A DNA stretch of 64,000 nucleotides. Source: Agromyces mediolanus. Lineage in GTDB: Bacteria > Actinomycetota > Actinomycetes > Actinomycetales > Microbacteriaceae. Both the position numbers and the translations under genes were made by a program. Below the pieces are notes generated by a model. The model was not told where the DNA came from, searched no databases, and saw only the letters and a program-made list of their open reading frames with translations. The DNA is taken from NCBI RefSeq assembly GCF_023715325.1, contig NZ_JAMBNX010000003.1, forward strand, positions 186,001 to 250,000, given 5' to 3'. Below are positions 45,253 to 54,391 of the stretch, piece by piece; the stretch's first letter is position 1; every line of letters starts with the position of its first letter.

Positions 45253-46308
45253 TCAGTCGTGCGGCGGCAGCTCGCCCGAGGTCAGCGCGATCATGCGGCT
45301 CATCGAGCGGAGGTACTTCTTGCGGTATCCGCCCGCCATCATCTCGTCGTCGAAGACCTCGTCGAGCGGGACGCCGCTCGCGATCAGCGGGACCTCGGCG
45401 TCGTACACGCGGTCGATGAACGCCACGAGCCGCAGCGCCGCATTCTGGTCGTTGAGCTCGTGCGCCCCGGTGAGGGCGATGGCGTCGACACCGTCGATGA
45501 GCCGGACGTACTTCGAGGGGTGCACCGTCGCGAGGTGCGCGATGAGCTCGTCGAAGCCGTCGAGGGACGTGCGGTGGCCGTGGGCCGCGAGCGCCTCCGC
45601 GGTGCGTCGGACGGCCTCGTCGTCACCGGCGACGATCGCGTGCCCCTCGGTGTCGCGACGCCGGTAGTCGAGTCCGTCGATGCGGAGGGTCTCGAAGTTC
45701 GAGGAGAGGGCGTGGATCTCGCGCAGAAAGTCGGCGGCGGCGAAGCGGCCCTCGCCGAGCGCATTCGGCGGGGTGTTGCTCGTCGCGGCGACGCGGGTGC
45801 CGCCGGCCATCAGCTCGCCGAGGAAGCGCGTCATGAGCATCGTGTCGCCCGGGTCGTCGAGCTCGAACTCGTCGATGCAGATGAGCTTCGCCCCGCGGAG
45901 CAGCTCGACCGCCTGGGCATAGCCGAGAGCACCGACGAGGGCGGTGTACTCGATGAACGTGCCGAAGAACTTCGGGCCGTGCGCGACGTGCCAGAGCGCC
46001 GCCAGCAGGTGGGTCTTGCCGACCCCGAAGCCGCCGTCGAGGTAGACGCCGGGCAGCTCGATGCGAGCGGGGCGCTTGCGGGAGAAGAACCCGCCGGGGC
46101 GCTGGGCCGCGCGCCAGGCGCCGGCGAACTCCTTCAGGCGGGCGAGCGCGGCCTGCTGCGAGGGGAAGTCCGGGTCGGGTCGGTACGAGTCGAACGAGGC
46201 GTGCTCGAACTGCGGGGGCGGGGTCAGCGCCGCGGCGATCTCGGCCCCCGTGATGGTCGGGTTCCGCTCGATGAGCCGGACGAGCGTGCTGGCCTCAGCC
46301 ATGGTCAT
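45253..46308 (-). CDS. zapE: Cell division ATPase ZapE/AFG1
   Basis: 351 residues, AFG1-like AAA+ ATPase that interacts with FtsZ in proteobacteria; its actinobacterial role is not established. Walker A GGFGVGKTHLLAAL, Walker B KLICIDEFELDDPGDTMLM, sensor VAATSNTPPNAL, and a C-terminal region with ALRLVAFIDRVYDAEVPL. ATG at 46308 (MTMAEAST) is preferred; in-frame starts at 46332 and 46302 are possible. Divergent from the sulfurtransferase gene. Confidence 0.9.
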   Translation of the reverse strand: MTMAEASTLVRLIERNPTITGAEIAAALTPPPQFEHASFDSYRPDPDFPSQQAALARLKEFAGAWRAAQRPGGFFSRKRPARIELPGVYLDGGFGVGKTHLLAALWHVAHGPKFFGTFIEYTALVGALGYAQAVELLRGAKLICIDEFELDDPGDTMLMTRFLGELMAGGTRVAATSNTPPNALGEGRFAAADFLREIHALSSNFETLRIDGLDYRRRDTEGHAIVAGDDEAVRRTAEALAAHGHRTSLDGFDELIAHLATVHPSKYVRLIDGVDAIALTGAHELNDQNAALRLVAFIDRVYDAEVPLIASGVPLDEVFDDEMMAGGYRKKYLRSMSRMIALTSGELPPHD

Positions 46309-46347
46309 GTTCAGGGGTCCCCCGTGTTGCATCCGATGACGGCCCCT

Positions 46348-46376
46348 GTGACTTCGACCGGCGTGCCGCGTAGATT
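46348..46376 (+). promoter_or_regulatory. Predicted promoter of the rhodanese-sufE unit
   Basis: GTGACT (46348-46353) and TAGATT (46371-46376) are 17 bp apart, with a start expected near 46383 and AGGAGG before the ATG at 46452. Confidence 0.45.
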
Positions 46377-46451
46377 CGAGTTGGATTTCGCCACCAGCCT
46401 AGTCCGCTCCCCGAACCCCCACGCCCGACCGGGCGCCCGCAGGAGGCCAGC

Positions 46452-47351
46452 ATGTCCGTCGCGTTCGACCCCGCCGAGAAGTTCGCCGAGTACGCCCACC
46501 CCGAGCGGCTCGTCTCCACCGACTGGCTCGCCGAACGGCTGGGCGAACCGGGTCTCGTGGTCGTCGAATCCGACGAGGACGTGCTGCTCTACGAGACGGG
46601 GCACATCCCCGGCGCCGTGAAGATCGACTGGCACACCGAGCTCAACGACCCGGTCGTTCGCGACTACGTCGACGGCGAGCAGTTCGCCGCGCTGCTCGGT
46701 TCGAAGGGCATCGCACGCGAGACGACCGTCGTCATCTACGGCGACAAGAACAACTGGTGGGCGGCGTACGCGCTCTGGGTGTTCACCCTCTTCGGGCACG
46801 AGGACGTCCGCCTCCTCGACGGCGGCCGCGACCTGTGGATCGCCGAGGGTCGTGAGCTCACCACCGCGCCGGCCGAGGTGACGCCGGTCGAGTACCCGGT
46901 CGTCGAACGGGACGACACGGTCGTCCGCGCGTTCAAGGAGGATGTGCTCGCGCACCTCGGGAAGCCCCTCATCGACGTCCGGTCCCCCGAGGAGTACTCG
47001 GGCGAGCGCACGACGGCGCCGGCGTACCCGGAGGAGGGCGCGCTCCGCGCCGGGCACATCCCGACGGCCGCGTCGGTGCCGTGGGCGCGTGCCGCGGCGT
47101 CCGACGGCACCTTCCGCTCCCGCTCCGAGCTCGATGCGATCTATCGGGACGAGGTGGGCCTCGCGGACGGCGACGAGGTCGTGGCGTACTGCCGGATCGG
47201 CGAGCGCTCGAGCCACACCTGGTTCGTGCTGACGCACCTGCTGGGCTTCGAGCGCGTCCGCAACTACGACGGCTCCTGGACCGAATGGGGCAGCGCGGTC
47301 CGTGTGCCGATCGTCACGGGCGAGGCCCGCGGCGAGCTCCCCGCTCGCTGA
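46452..47351 (+). CDS. Thiosulfate sulfurtransferase (two-domain rhodanese)
   Basis: 299 residues. Inactive N-terminal rhodanese domain (about 20-140) and catalytic C-terminal domain with active-site Cys in [18 protein letters not shown], followed by YDGSWTEWG. Similar to mycobacterial CysA2/SseC-type proteins. AGGAGG is 5 bases before the ATG. It is followed 49 bases later by sufE, so the pair may move sulfur toward Fe-S assembly; that link is inferred from position. Confidence 0.92.
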   Translation: MSVAFDPAEKFAEYAHPERLVSTDWLAERLGEPGLVVVESDEDVLLYETGHIPGAVKIDWHTELNDPVVRDYVDGEQFAALLGSKGIARETTVVIYGDKNNWWAAYALWVFTLFGHEDVRLLDGGRDLWIAEGRELTTAPAEVTPVEYPVVERDDTVVRAFKEDVLAHLGKPLIDVRSPEEYSGERTTAPAYPEEGALRAGHIPTAASVPWARAAASDGTFRSRSELDAIYRDEVGLADGDEVVAYCRIGERSSHTWFVLTHLLGFERVRNYDGSWTEWGSAVRVPIVTGEARGELPAR

Positions 47352-47400
47352 GCGCACGCCGGGCGGCCTCGTGCGCGACGATCGGTGCGAGAATCGACGG

Positions 47401-47835
47401 GTGGACACCACGGCACTTCCCGAGCGGCTCGCCGAGACCCGCGACGACTTCCTCGCGCTCGAGGTGAAGGATCGCCTCCAGCTGCTGCTCGAGTTCTCGA
47501 ACGAGCTCCCCGAGCTGCCGGAGCGCTACGCCGACCACCCGGAGCTGCTCGAGCGCGTCGAGGAGTGTCAGTCCCCCGTCTACCTCTTCGTCGAGGTCGA
47601 GGACGGGCGCGTCCACCTGCACGCGACCGCCCCGCGCGAGTCGCCGACGACACGAGGCTTCGCCTCCATCCTGGTGCAGGGGCTCGACGGGCTCACCGCA
47701 CAGGAGGTGCTCGACGTTCCGGCCGACTACCCGCAGTCGCTCGGGCTCGGTCAAGCCGTCTCACCGCTCCGGGTCCGGGGCATGACCGGCATGCTCGGCC
47801 GCATCAAGCGACAGGTCGCCGAGCGCCGCGCCTGA
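47401..47835 (+). CDS. sufE: SufE-family sulfur-acceptor protein
   Basis: 144 residues. The sulfur-accepting cysteine is in VEECQSPVYLFVE (Cys56), and the family core GFASILVQGLDGLTAQEVL is present. SufE receives sulfur from cysteine desulfurase SufS for Fe-S clusters. No suf operon is in the window. The GTG start (MDTTALPERLAETRD) gives the usual length; it converges on the hydrolase gene ten bases away. Confidence 0.92.
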   Translation: MDTTALPERLAETRDDFLALEVKDRLQLLLEFSNELPELPERYADHPELLERVEECQSPVYLFVEVEDGRVHLHATAPRESPTTRGFASILVQGLDGLTAQEVLDVPADYPQSLGLGQAVSPLRVRGMTGMLGRIKRQVAERRA

Positions 47836-47845
47836 TCACCGGCCG

Positions 47846-49015
47846 TCAGCGCGCGGCGAGCCACTCCTCGATGAGCGCGCTCCAGCGCTCCGGATCCTCG
47901 TTCCAGAGCTTGGTGTGCCGGGCGCCCTCGAAGATCTCGAACTGCACGAGGTCCGGGCGGGCCTCCGCGAGTCGGCGAGAGCCGTCGATGGGCACGAAGC
48001 CGTCGTCGACGCTGTGCAGCAGCAGCATCGGCACCGCCAGCTCGTCGGCGCGCTGAGCGGCGTCGAGCTCCGCGAGGTCGATGGGTTCGGCGAGGCCCGC
48101 GAGCCCAGAGCCGATCCGGTCCCGCAGCACGCGGCTCACGACGACGGCGAACTCGGCCGGCAGGCGATAGAGGGTGCCCTGAAAGCGGAGGATGTCGGCC
48201 CAGTCGACGGCCGGCGACTCCAGAACGAGCCCGCACACGGCGTCGGCGACGCTCGGTGAGCGGAGCATCGCCTGCAGCACGGTGCCCCCGCCCATCGACC
48301 AGCCCATCAGCACGATGCGCCGCGCCCCGTGGTCCTTCGCGTAGGCGACGGCGGCCTCCACATCGCGCCACTCGGTGCTGCCGAGGCCGAAGCGGCCGTC
48401 CCCCGACGCCGGCGCCTCGCCGTCGTTCCGGTAGGAGATCAGCAGGCTGTCCCATCCCTGGGCACGCGCCGGTGCGACGGCGCGCAGGCCCTCCGGGCGC
48501 CTGGCGCCCCAGCCATGGACCTGGATGACCCAGTCGCCGCCCGGCTCCGCTGCGGGGATGTGCCAGGCGGGCGCCGGCCCGACGGGGGTCTGGATGGCGA
48601 CGTTCTCGTACGGGATGCCGAGTTCCCACGGGCCCAGGTGGTACCAGCCGCTCATCCGTCCGCGCTGTGCGCGCTCCAGACGCCCGAAGTCGATCGACTC
48701 GATGACGCGCCGCACGCCGCGCGGCCCCTCGTCGAGGACCTCGCCGAGCCGGGCGTAGCCGGCGTCCCGGTCGAACCAGAACCCGTACCGGCCGGCCATC
48801 CGGGCGTCGTCGGACGGGGCCAGCAGGATCTCGTTGCGCGCCCGGTCGACGCCGAGGATCCGCACATCCTCCTCGCGTTCCAACGGCGGGGTGACGACTT
48901 TCCGCGCGAACCGCACGCCGATCGCCGCCGTCACCGTCGCCGCGACCGCGGCGGTCAGCGCGGCGAGGCCGATCGCGATCCCCACGCCCTTCGCGATGCG
49001 TGCTCCCCCTGGCAT
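47846..49015 (-). CDS. Membrane-anchored alpha/beta hydrolase
   Basis: 389 residues: N-terminal membrane span (IAKGVGIAIGLAALTAAVAATVTAAIGV), an about 120-residue extra domain, then an alpha/beta-hydrolase fold with the nucleophile in LMGWSMGGGTVLQAM, acid in LLHSVDDGFVP and His in FEGARHTKLW. Substrate unknown. Convergent with sufE, divergent from DUF3000. Confidence 0.85.
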   Translation of the reverse strand: MPGGARIAKGVGIAIGLAALTAAVAATVTAAIGVRFARKVVTPPLEREEDVRILGVDRARNEILLAPSDDARMAGRYGFWFDRDAGYARLGEVLDEGPRGVRRVIESIDFGRLERAQRGRMSGWYHLGPWELGIPYENVAIQTPVGPAPAWHIPAAEPGGDWVIQVHGWGARRPEGLRAVAPARAQGWDSLLISYRNDGEAPASGDGRFGLGSTEWRDVEAAVAYAKDHGARRIVLMGWSMGGGTVLQAMLRSPSVADAVCGLVLESPAVDWADILRFQGTLYRLPAEFAVVVSRVLRDRIGSGLAGLAEPIDLAELDAAQRADELAVPMLLLHSVDDGFVPIDGSRRLAEARPDLVQFEIFEGARHTKLWNEDPERWSALIEEWLAAR

Positions 49016-49094
49016 ACGTCCCCCTCCGGTCGAACCCGTCGAGGTGGTGCCGGTCGGACCGGCGTGCCGCCGACATCCGCCTCGACGCAGACTC

Positions 49095-49100
49095 TAGTCT
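49095..49100 (+). promoter_or_regulatory. -10 box predicting a leaderless DUF3000-rnd transcript
   Basis: TAGTCT ends 6 bases before the GTG at 49107, so transcription should begin at or next to the start codon. No clear ribosome site is present, which fits. Confidence 0.5.
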
Positions 49101-49106
49101 GCACTC

Positions 49107-49691
49107 GTGCCCGACTCAGCGACGCGACCGCCCCACGAGTTCGAGGTCGCGCTCGAATCCATCCGAGCGGCCTCGCCCCGAAGCGAGCTCCGCGTGTCCG
49201 AGATCCCCGCCCCGGCAGCGCTCGCGCCGTTCGCCGCCGCGCTGTCGGCGGACGTGCTGCCGAGCCGGCATGCCGACTCCGAGCTCGGCACCGGCCGCTT
49301 CGTGCTGCTGTACGACCCGAGCGAGCCGGAGCAGTGGGGCGGGCGATTCCGCGTCGTCTGTTTCGCGCAGGCCCCCCTCGAAACCGATATCGGCCTCGAC
49401 CCGTTCCTCGCCGACGTCGCCTGGTCCTGGCTCGTCGACGCCCTCGACGCCCGGGGCGCGAGCTACGTTTCCGCCTCCGGCACGGCGACGAAGATCCTCT
49501 CCACCGGCTTCGGAGAGCTCGCCCAGCAAGGGGACGGCGCGCAGATCGAACTGCGCGCCTCATGGACCCCCCTCGACCCCCGGATCGACGCGCATGTGGA
49601 AGGCTGGGGCGAGTTGCTGTGCATGCTCGCCGGGCTGCCGCCCCGTTCCGAAGGGGTGACGACTCTACCCAGACGGAGGAACCGTGACTGA
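49107..49691 (+). CDS. DUF3000 family protein
   Basis: 194 residues, actinobacteria-specific family of unknown function, conserved just before the RNase D-like gene. It reads MPDSATRPPHEFEVALESIRA, and later WSWLVDALDARGASYVSASGTAT. The GTG start lies 6 bases after a -10 box. It overlaps the next gene by 8 bases (GTGACTGA), so the two are coupled. Confidence 0.88.
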   Translation: MPDSATRPPHEFEVALESIRAASPRSELRVSEIPAPAALAPFAAALSADVLPSRHADSELGTGRFVLLYDPSEPEQWGGRFRVVCFAQAPLETDIGLDPFLADVAWSWLVDALDARGASYVSASGTATKILSTGFGELAQQGDGAQIELRASWTPLDPRIDAHVEGWGELLCMLAGLPPRSEGVTTLPRRRNRD

Positions 49692-50880
49692 CTACCGGGT
49701 GATCGACACGCCCGAGGCGTTCGCGGCCGCGGTCGACCGGATCGCCGACGGCGACGGCCCCATCGCGGTCGACGCCGAACGGGCGAGCGGGTTCCGCTAC
49801 TCGCAGCGCGCCTACCTGATCCAACTGTTCCGACGCGGCTCGGGCACCTTCCTCTTCGACCCTCCCGCGCTCGGCGAGTTCGGCCGGCTGCAGGAGCTCG
49901 TGCACCACGACGAGTGGGTGCTGCACGCCGCGAGCCAGGATCTCGCCTGTCTCCGCGAAGTCGGGCTCGACCCCGAGCGGATCTTCGACACCGAACTGGC
50001 CGCCCGCCTGCTCGGCATGCCGCGCGTGGGGCTCGCCGCGGTCGTGGAGGAGCTCCTCGGCGTCACCCTGGCGAAGGAGCACTCGGCGGCCGACTGGTCG
50101 ACCCGCCCGCTCCCCCAGCCGTGGCTCACCTACGCGGCCCTCGACGTCGAACTGCTCCTCGACGTCCGCGACCGCCTCGCCGAGGAACTCGTCGCCGCAG
50201 ACAAGGCGAGCGTGGCCGAGCAGGAGTTCGACGCCGTCCTGCACCGCGAGCCGAAGCCGGCGGCCCCTGAGCCCTGGCGCCGCCTCTCGGGCATCCACGC
50301 ACTGCGATCGCCCCGCAACCTCGCGGTGGCGCGGGCGCTCTGGCACGCTCGCGACGAGCTCGCCGTCGAGCGCGACGTCGCACCGGGCCGGCTCGTGCCC
50401 GACTCCTCGATTCTGACCGTCGCGAAGGCGGTCCCCCGCAGCCGCCGCGCCCTGGCCGACATGAAGGACTTCAACGGCCGCGCGAGCCGCAGCGAGCTGG
50501 ACCGCTGGTGGAAGGCGGTCGAGGCTGCCATCCAGACGAGCGATCTGCCGGCCGCCCGTGTCCCGAGCGACGCGCCGCCGCCGCCGCGGGCCTGGGCCGC
50601 GCGCAATCCCGAGGCCGACGCCCGGCTCCGCCTCGCCAAAGCCGCGGTGACCGAGATCGCCGAGGACTACGGGATGCCGTTGGAGAACCTCCTCACCCCG
50701 GACACCCTCCGGCGCGTGGCGTGGCATCCGCCGGCTGAGCACAGCGCAGCCGCCCTGAGCGACGCGCTCGCGGAGCACGGAGCGCGGCCGTGGCAGATTG
50801 AGGCGACCGCACAGAGAATCGCCGAGGCCTTTAGCGAGGCGGCACAAAGCATTCAGGACGCCGAGGACACCGCTTCGTAG
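49684..50880 (+). CDS. rnd: RNase D-like 3'-5' exonuclease with HRDC domain
   Basis: 398 residues. The DEDD exonuclease domain (about 1-190) keeps the acidic residues in IAVDAERASG, LHAASQDLACLRE and the Tyr/Asp of TYAALDVELLLDV; an HRDC domain follows (RNLAVARALWHARDELAVERDVAPGRLVP). It acts in tRNA/small RNA 3' processing in other bacteria. The GTG start has GGAGGAACC before it. Its last codons (ACC GCT TCG TAG) form one copy of a 13-bp repeat. Confidence 0.93.
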   Translation: MTDYRVIDTPEAFAAAVDRIADGDGPIAVDAERASGFRYSQRAYLIQLFRRGSGTFLFDPPALGEFGRLQELVHHDEWVLHAASQDLACLREVGLDPERIFDTELAARLLGMPRVGLAAVVEELLGVTLAKEHSAADWSTRPLPQPWLTYAALDVELLLDVRDRLAEELVAADKASVAEQEFDAVLHREPKPAAPEPWRRLSGIHALRSPRNLAVARALWHARDELAVERDVAPGRLVPDSSILTVAKAVPRSRRALADMKDFNGRASRSELDRWWKAVEAAIQTSDLPAARVPSDAPPPPRAWAARNPEADARLRLAKAAVTEIAEDYGMPLENLLTPDTLRRVAWHPPAEHSAAALSDALAEHGARPWQIEATAQRIAEAFSEAAQSIQDAEDTAS

Positions 50881-50922
50881 GTTCCGTCAAGCGATTCCGC
50901 CGCTGCTCGACCGCTTCGTAGG
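50869..50922. repeat. 13-bp direct repeat before the beta-oxidation genes
   Basis: ACCGCTTCGTAGG occurs at 50869-50881 (over the rnd stop) and 50910-50922, 41 bp apart. Each copy holds a TAGG(T/A)T -10-like box. It may be an operator pair, a tandem promoter or a relic duplication. Confidence 0.5.
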
Positions 50923-50957
50923 ATCGAGTCATTCCTGATCCGAAAGGGAGCTGCAGC

Positions 50958-52163
50958 GTGGCTGAACGAGCTGATGTCGTGTTCGTCGACGGGGTCCGGA
51001 CCCCGTTCGGACGAGCCGGCGAAAAGGGCATGTACTGGAACACCCGGGCCGACGACCTCGCGGTCAAGACCATCACCGGGCTCCTCGAACGCAACCCCTC
51101 CCTTCCCCCCGCACGGGTGGACGACGTGGCGATCGCCGCGACGACGCAGCAGGGCGACCAGGGGCTCACCCTCGGCCGCACCGCGGCGATCCTCGCCGGC
51201 CTGCCGATGAGCGTGCCCGGCTTCGCCATCGACCGCATGTGCGCCGGCGCGATGACCGCCGTCACGACGACGGGTTCCGGCATCGGCTTCGGCCAGTACG
51301 ACGTGGTCATCGCGGGCGGGGTCGAGCACATGGGCCGCCACCCGATGGGCCTCGACGCCGATCCGAACCCCCGATTCCTGGCCGAGAAGCTCGTCGCCGC
51401 CGACGCGCTGAACATGGGCAACACCGCGGAGCGGCTGCACGACCGCTTCCCGGAGCTCACGAAGGAGCGCGCCGACCGCTTCGGCATGCTGAGCCAGCAG
51501 AAGGTTCAGGCCGCCTACGACAACGGCGACATCCAGCCGGATCTCGTCCCCGTCGCCCTGCGCACCGAGTCGGGCTGGGGCCTCGCCACGGAGGACGAGG
51601 GGCGTCGCCCCGAGACCACCATGGACGGGCTGGCGACGCTGAAGACGCCGTTCCGCCCGCACGGCCGCGTGACGGCGGGCAACGCCTCGCCCCTCACCGA
51701 CGGCGCCACTGCGGCCATCCTCGCGAGCTCGGACGCCGCGAAGGAGCTCGGTCTCGGCACGAAGATGCGCATGGTGAGCTTCGCCTTCGCCGGCGTCGAG
51801 CCGGAGGTCATGGGCATCGGTCCGATCCCGTCGACCGAGAAGGCCCTGAAGCGCGCCGGCCTCGACATCTCCGACATCGGCCTGTTCGAGCTCAACGAGG
51901 CGTTCGCCGTGCAGGTGCTGAGCTTCCTCGACCACTTCGGCATCGCCGACGACGACGAGCGGGTGAACCCCTGGGGCGGCGCCATCGCGATCGGCCACCC
52001 CCTGGCCGCGTCGGGCGTCCGCCTGATGCTCCAGCTCGCCCGCCAGTTCGAGCAGCGCCCCGACGTCCGCTACGGCGTGACCGCGATGTGCGTCGGGCTC
52101 GGCCAGGGCGGCACCGTCATCTGGGAGAACCCGCACCACAAGCGCTACGGAAAGGGTCGTTGA
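50958..52163 (+). CDS. Acetyl-CoA acyltransferase (thiolase, FadA type)
   Basis: 401 residues. Thiolase active site Cys in DRMCAGAMTAVTTTGS, second Cys in AMCVGLGQGGTVIW, His in GGAIAIGHPLAASGV, and NEAFAVQ. Releases acetyl-CoA in fatty acid beta-oxidation. AAAGGGAG lies 7 bases before the GTG. Cotranscribed with the FadB-like gene, five bases after it, forming the trifunctional pair. Confidence 0.95.
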   Translation: MAERADVVFVDGVRTPFGRAGEKGMYWNTRADDLAVKTITGLLERNPSLPPARVDDVAIAATTQQGDQGLTLGRTAAILAGLPMSVPGFAIDRMCAGAMTAVTTTGSGIGFGQYDVVIAGGVEHMGRHPMGLDADPNPRFLAEKLVAADALNMGNTAERLHDRFPELTKERADRFGMLSQQKVQAAYDNGDIQPDLVPVALRTESGWGLATEDEGRRPETTMDGLATLKTPFRPHGRVTAGNASPLTDGATAAILASSDAAKELGLGTKMRMVSFAFAGVEPEVMGIGPIPSTEKALKRAGLDISDIGLFELNEAFAVQVLSFLDHFGIADDDERVNPWGGAIAIGHPLAASGVRLMLQLARQFEQRPDVRYGVTAMCVGLGQGGTVIWENPHHKRYGKGR

Positions 52164-52168
52164 GCGAC

Positions 52169-54310
52169 ATGACCGACTACTCGAAGATCGACTTCTCCGA
52201 GCTCGCCGCCATGTCGGCCGACGAGGTCGTCACGCACTCCTACGTGCGCGACGTGCGCCTCCCCTCCGGCAAGACCCTGGTGCTCATCACCCTCGACAAC
52301 GGCCGCGACCACACCCGGCCGACGACGCTCGGGCCCGTCACGCTCCTCGAGCTCGACGAGCGACTCGTCGAGCTGCAGGTGCGCGCCGCGGCCGGCGAGA
52401 TCGACGCCGTCGCGATCACCGGCAAGCCGTACTTCCTCGCCGCGGGTGCCGACCTCTCGAAGGTCGGCGAGATCCCGAGCCGGGAGGTGGCGCTGAAGAT
52501 GGGCCAGCTCGGCCACTTCGTGCTCGGCAAGCTCGGCGAGCTCGGCGTGCCCTCGTTCTGCTTCATCAACGGGCTCGCGCTGGGTGGTGGGCTCGAGATC
52601 GCCCTGAACTCCGACTACCGCACCGTCGACTCCTCGGCCCCCGGCCTCGCGCTGCCCGAGGTCTTCCTCGGCATCATCCCCGGCTGGGGCGGCGCGTACC
52701 TCCTGCCGAACCTGATCGGCATCGAGAACGCGCTCAAGGTCGTCGTCGAGAACCCGTTGAAGAACAACCGCATGCTGAAGGCGAAGGACGCCCTCGAGCT
52801 CGGCATCGCGGACGCCATGTTCGCGCCGGTGAACTTCCTGGAGGAGTCGCTGAAGTGGGCCGACGGCGTCATCGGCGGTCGTGTGCAGGTGAAGCGCCCG
52901 AACACGCCGGGCAAGCTCGAGCGGCTCGCCAAGTGGGACGTCGCGATCGGCATCGCGCGAAAGACCCTCGAGGCCCGCATCGGCTCCGTCGCGAAGTCGC
53001 CCTACGCCGCGCTCGAGCTCCTGAAGGCGGCCAAGAGCGGCACCAAGGCCGAGGGCTTCGCCCGCGAGGACGAGATCCTCGCCGACCTCATCGCCGGTGA
53101 CCAGTTCCGCGCCTCGATCTACGCGTTCAACCTCGTGCAGAAGCGGGCCAAGCGTCCGGCCGGTGCCCCCGACCGCGCGCTCGCCCGCAAGGTGACCAAG
53201 GTCGGCATCATCGGCGCCGGACTGATGGCGAGCCAGTTCGCGCTCCTCTTCGTGCGCCGGCTGCAGGTGCCCGTCGTCATCACGGATCTCGACCAGGCCC
53301 GCGTCGACAAGGGCCTCGGCTACATCCGCGACGAGATCGGCGCGCTCGAGCAGAAGGGCCGCATCGACGCCGACGAGGCGAACCGACTGCGGGCCCTCGT
53401 CAGTGGCACCACCGACAAGGCCGACTTCGCCGACTGCGACTGGGTGATCGAGGCCGTGTTCGAGGACCTCGCGGTGAAGCAGCAGGTGTTCGCCGAGGTC
53501 GAGCCGCACCTCGCCGAAACCGCGATCATCGCCACGAACACCTCGTCGCTGTCCGTCGAGGAGATCGGCGCGACGCTCGCGCATCCCGAGCGGCTCGTCG
53601 GGTTCCACTTCTTCAACCCGGTCGCGGTCATGCCGCTCATCGAGATCGTGAAGACGCCGAAGACCGACGACGCGACGCTGGCGACGGCGTTCGCCACGGC
53701 GGCCAAGCTCAAGAAGAGCGCCGTGCTCACCGCCGACGCCCCCGGCTTCGTCGTGAACCGCCTGCTTGCGAAGGTCATGGGCGAGGCCGCCCGCGCCGTC
53801 GACGAGGGCACCCCGGTGCCGGTCGTCGAGAAGGCGCTGGCGCCGATCGGCCTGCCGATGGGGCCGTTCGAGCTCATCGACCTCGTCGGCTGGGCCGTCG
53901 CCGCCCACGTGCAGGACACGATGGTGCGCGAGTTCCCCGAGCGTTTCTATGCCTCCGAGAACATGCACGCGCTCTCGAAGCTCGGCGCGCCCGTCGTGGA
54001 GAAGGACAAGCACGGCAAGGTCGTCGACCTCACCAAGGAGGCGAAGAAGGCCATCACGGTGGGCAAGACCCCGGTGGATGCCGCGACCATCCTCCGTCGT
54101 GTCGAGGACGAACTCGCCGGCGAGATCCGCCTCATGCTCGACGAGCACGTCGTGGCGGCCGCCGAGGACATCGACCTCTGCCTCATCCTCGGCGCCGGCT
54201 GGCCGTTCCAGGCCGGCGGGGCGACGCCGTACCTCGACCGCGTCGGCGCGTCGGAGCGGGTCTTCGGTGACACGTTCCACCACCCGCCGGTGCAGGGCGT
54301 CGGCGCCTGA
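52169..54310 (+). CDS. Enoyl-CoA hydratase / 3-hydroxyacyl-CoA dehydrogenase (FadB type)
   Basis: 713 residues. N-terminal crotonase domain with oxyanion segments ITGKPYFLAAGADLSK and GLALGGGLEIAL and the Glu in LPEVFLGIIPGWGG; C-terminal dehydrogenase with NAD motif VGIIGAGLMASQFALL, catalytic His in LVGFHFFNPVAVMPLIEIV and the two dehydrogenase C-terminal domains. GLMASQ replaces the common GLMGSG motif, as in some actinobacterial homologues. ATG at 52169 is used; an in-frame TTG at 52160 is possible. Confidence 0.94.
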   Translation: MTDYSKIDFSELAAMSADEVVTHSYVRDVRLPSGKTLVLITLDNGRDHTRPTTLGPVTLLELDERLVELQVRAAAGEIDAVAITGKPYFLAAGADLSKVGEIPSREVALKMGQLGHFVLGKLGELGVPSFCFINGLALGGGLEIALNSDYRTVDSSAPGLALPEVFLGIIPGWGGAYLLPNLIGIENALKVVVENPLKNNRMLKAKDALELGIADAMFAPVNFLEESLKWADGVIGGRVQVKRPNTPGKLERLAKWDVAIGIARKTLEARIGSVAKSPYAALELLKAAKSGTKAEGFAREDEILADLIAGDQFRASIYAFNLVQKRAKRPAGAPDRALARKVTKVGIIGAGLMASQFALLFVRRLQVPVVITDLDQARVDKGLGYIRDEIGALEQKGRIDADEANRLRALVSGTTDKADFADCDWVIEAVFEDLAVKQQVFAEVEPHLAETAIIATNTSSLSVEEIGATLAHPERLVGFHFFNPVAVMPLIEIVKTPKTDDATLATAFATAAKLKKSAVLTADAPGFVVNRLLAKVMGEAARAVDEGTPVPVVEKALAPIGLPMGPFELIDLVGWAVAAHVQDTMVREFPERFYASENMHALSKLGAPVVEKDKHGKVVDLTKEAKKAITVGKTPVDAATILRRVEDELAGEIRLMLDEHVVAAAEDIDLCLILGAGWPFQAGGATPYLDRVGASERVFGDTFHHPPVQGVGA

Positions 54311-54324
54311 CCGACCTCGAACCA

Positions 54325-54362
54325 GCGCACGGCCCGCGACGCACTCGTCGCGGGCCGTGCGG
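54325..54362. terminator. Bidirectional terminator between fadB-like gene and dxs
   Basis: A 17-bp perfect stem (arms starting GCGCACGGCCCGCGACG) with a CACT loop between converging genes. Confidence 0.88.
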
Positions 54363-54391
54363 CGTCTCCGGGACGGTCGGTGGTCGACGTC

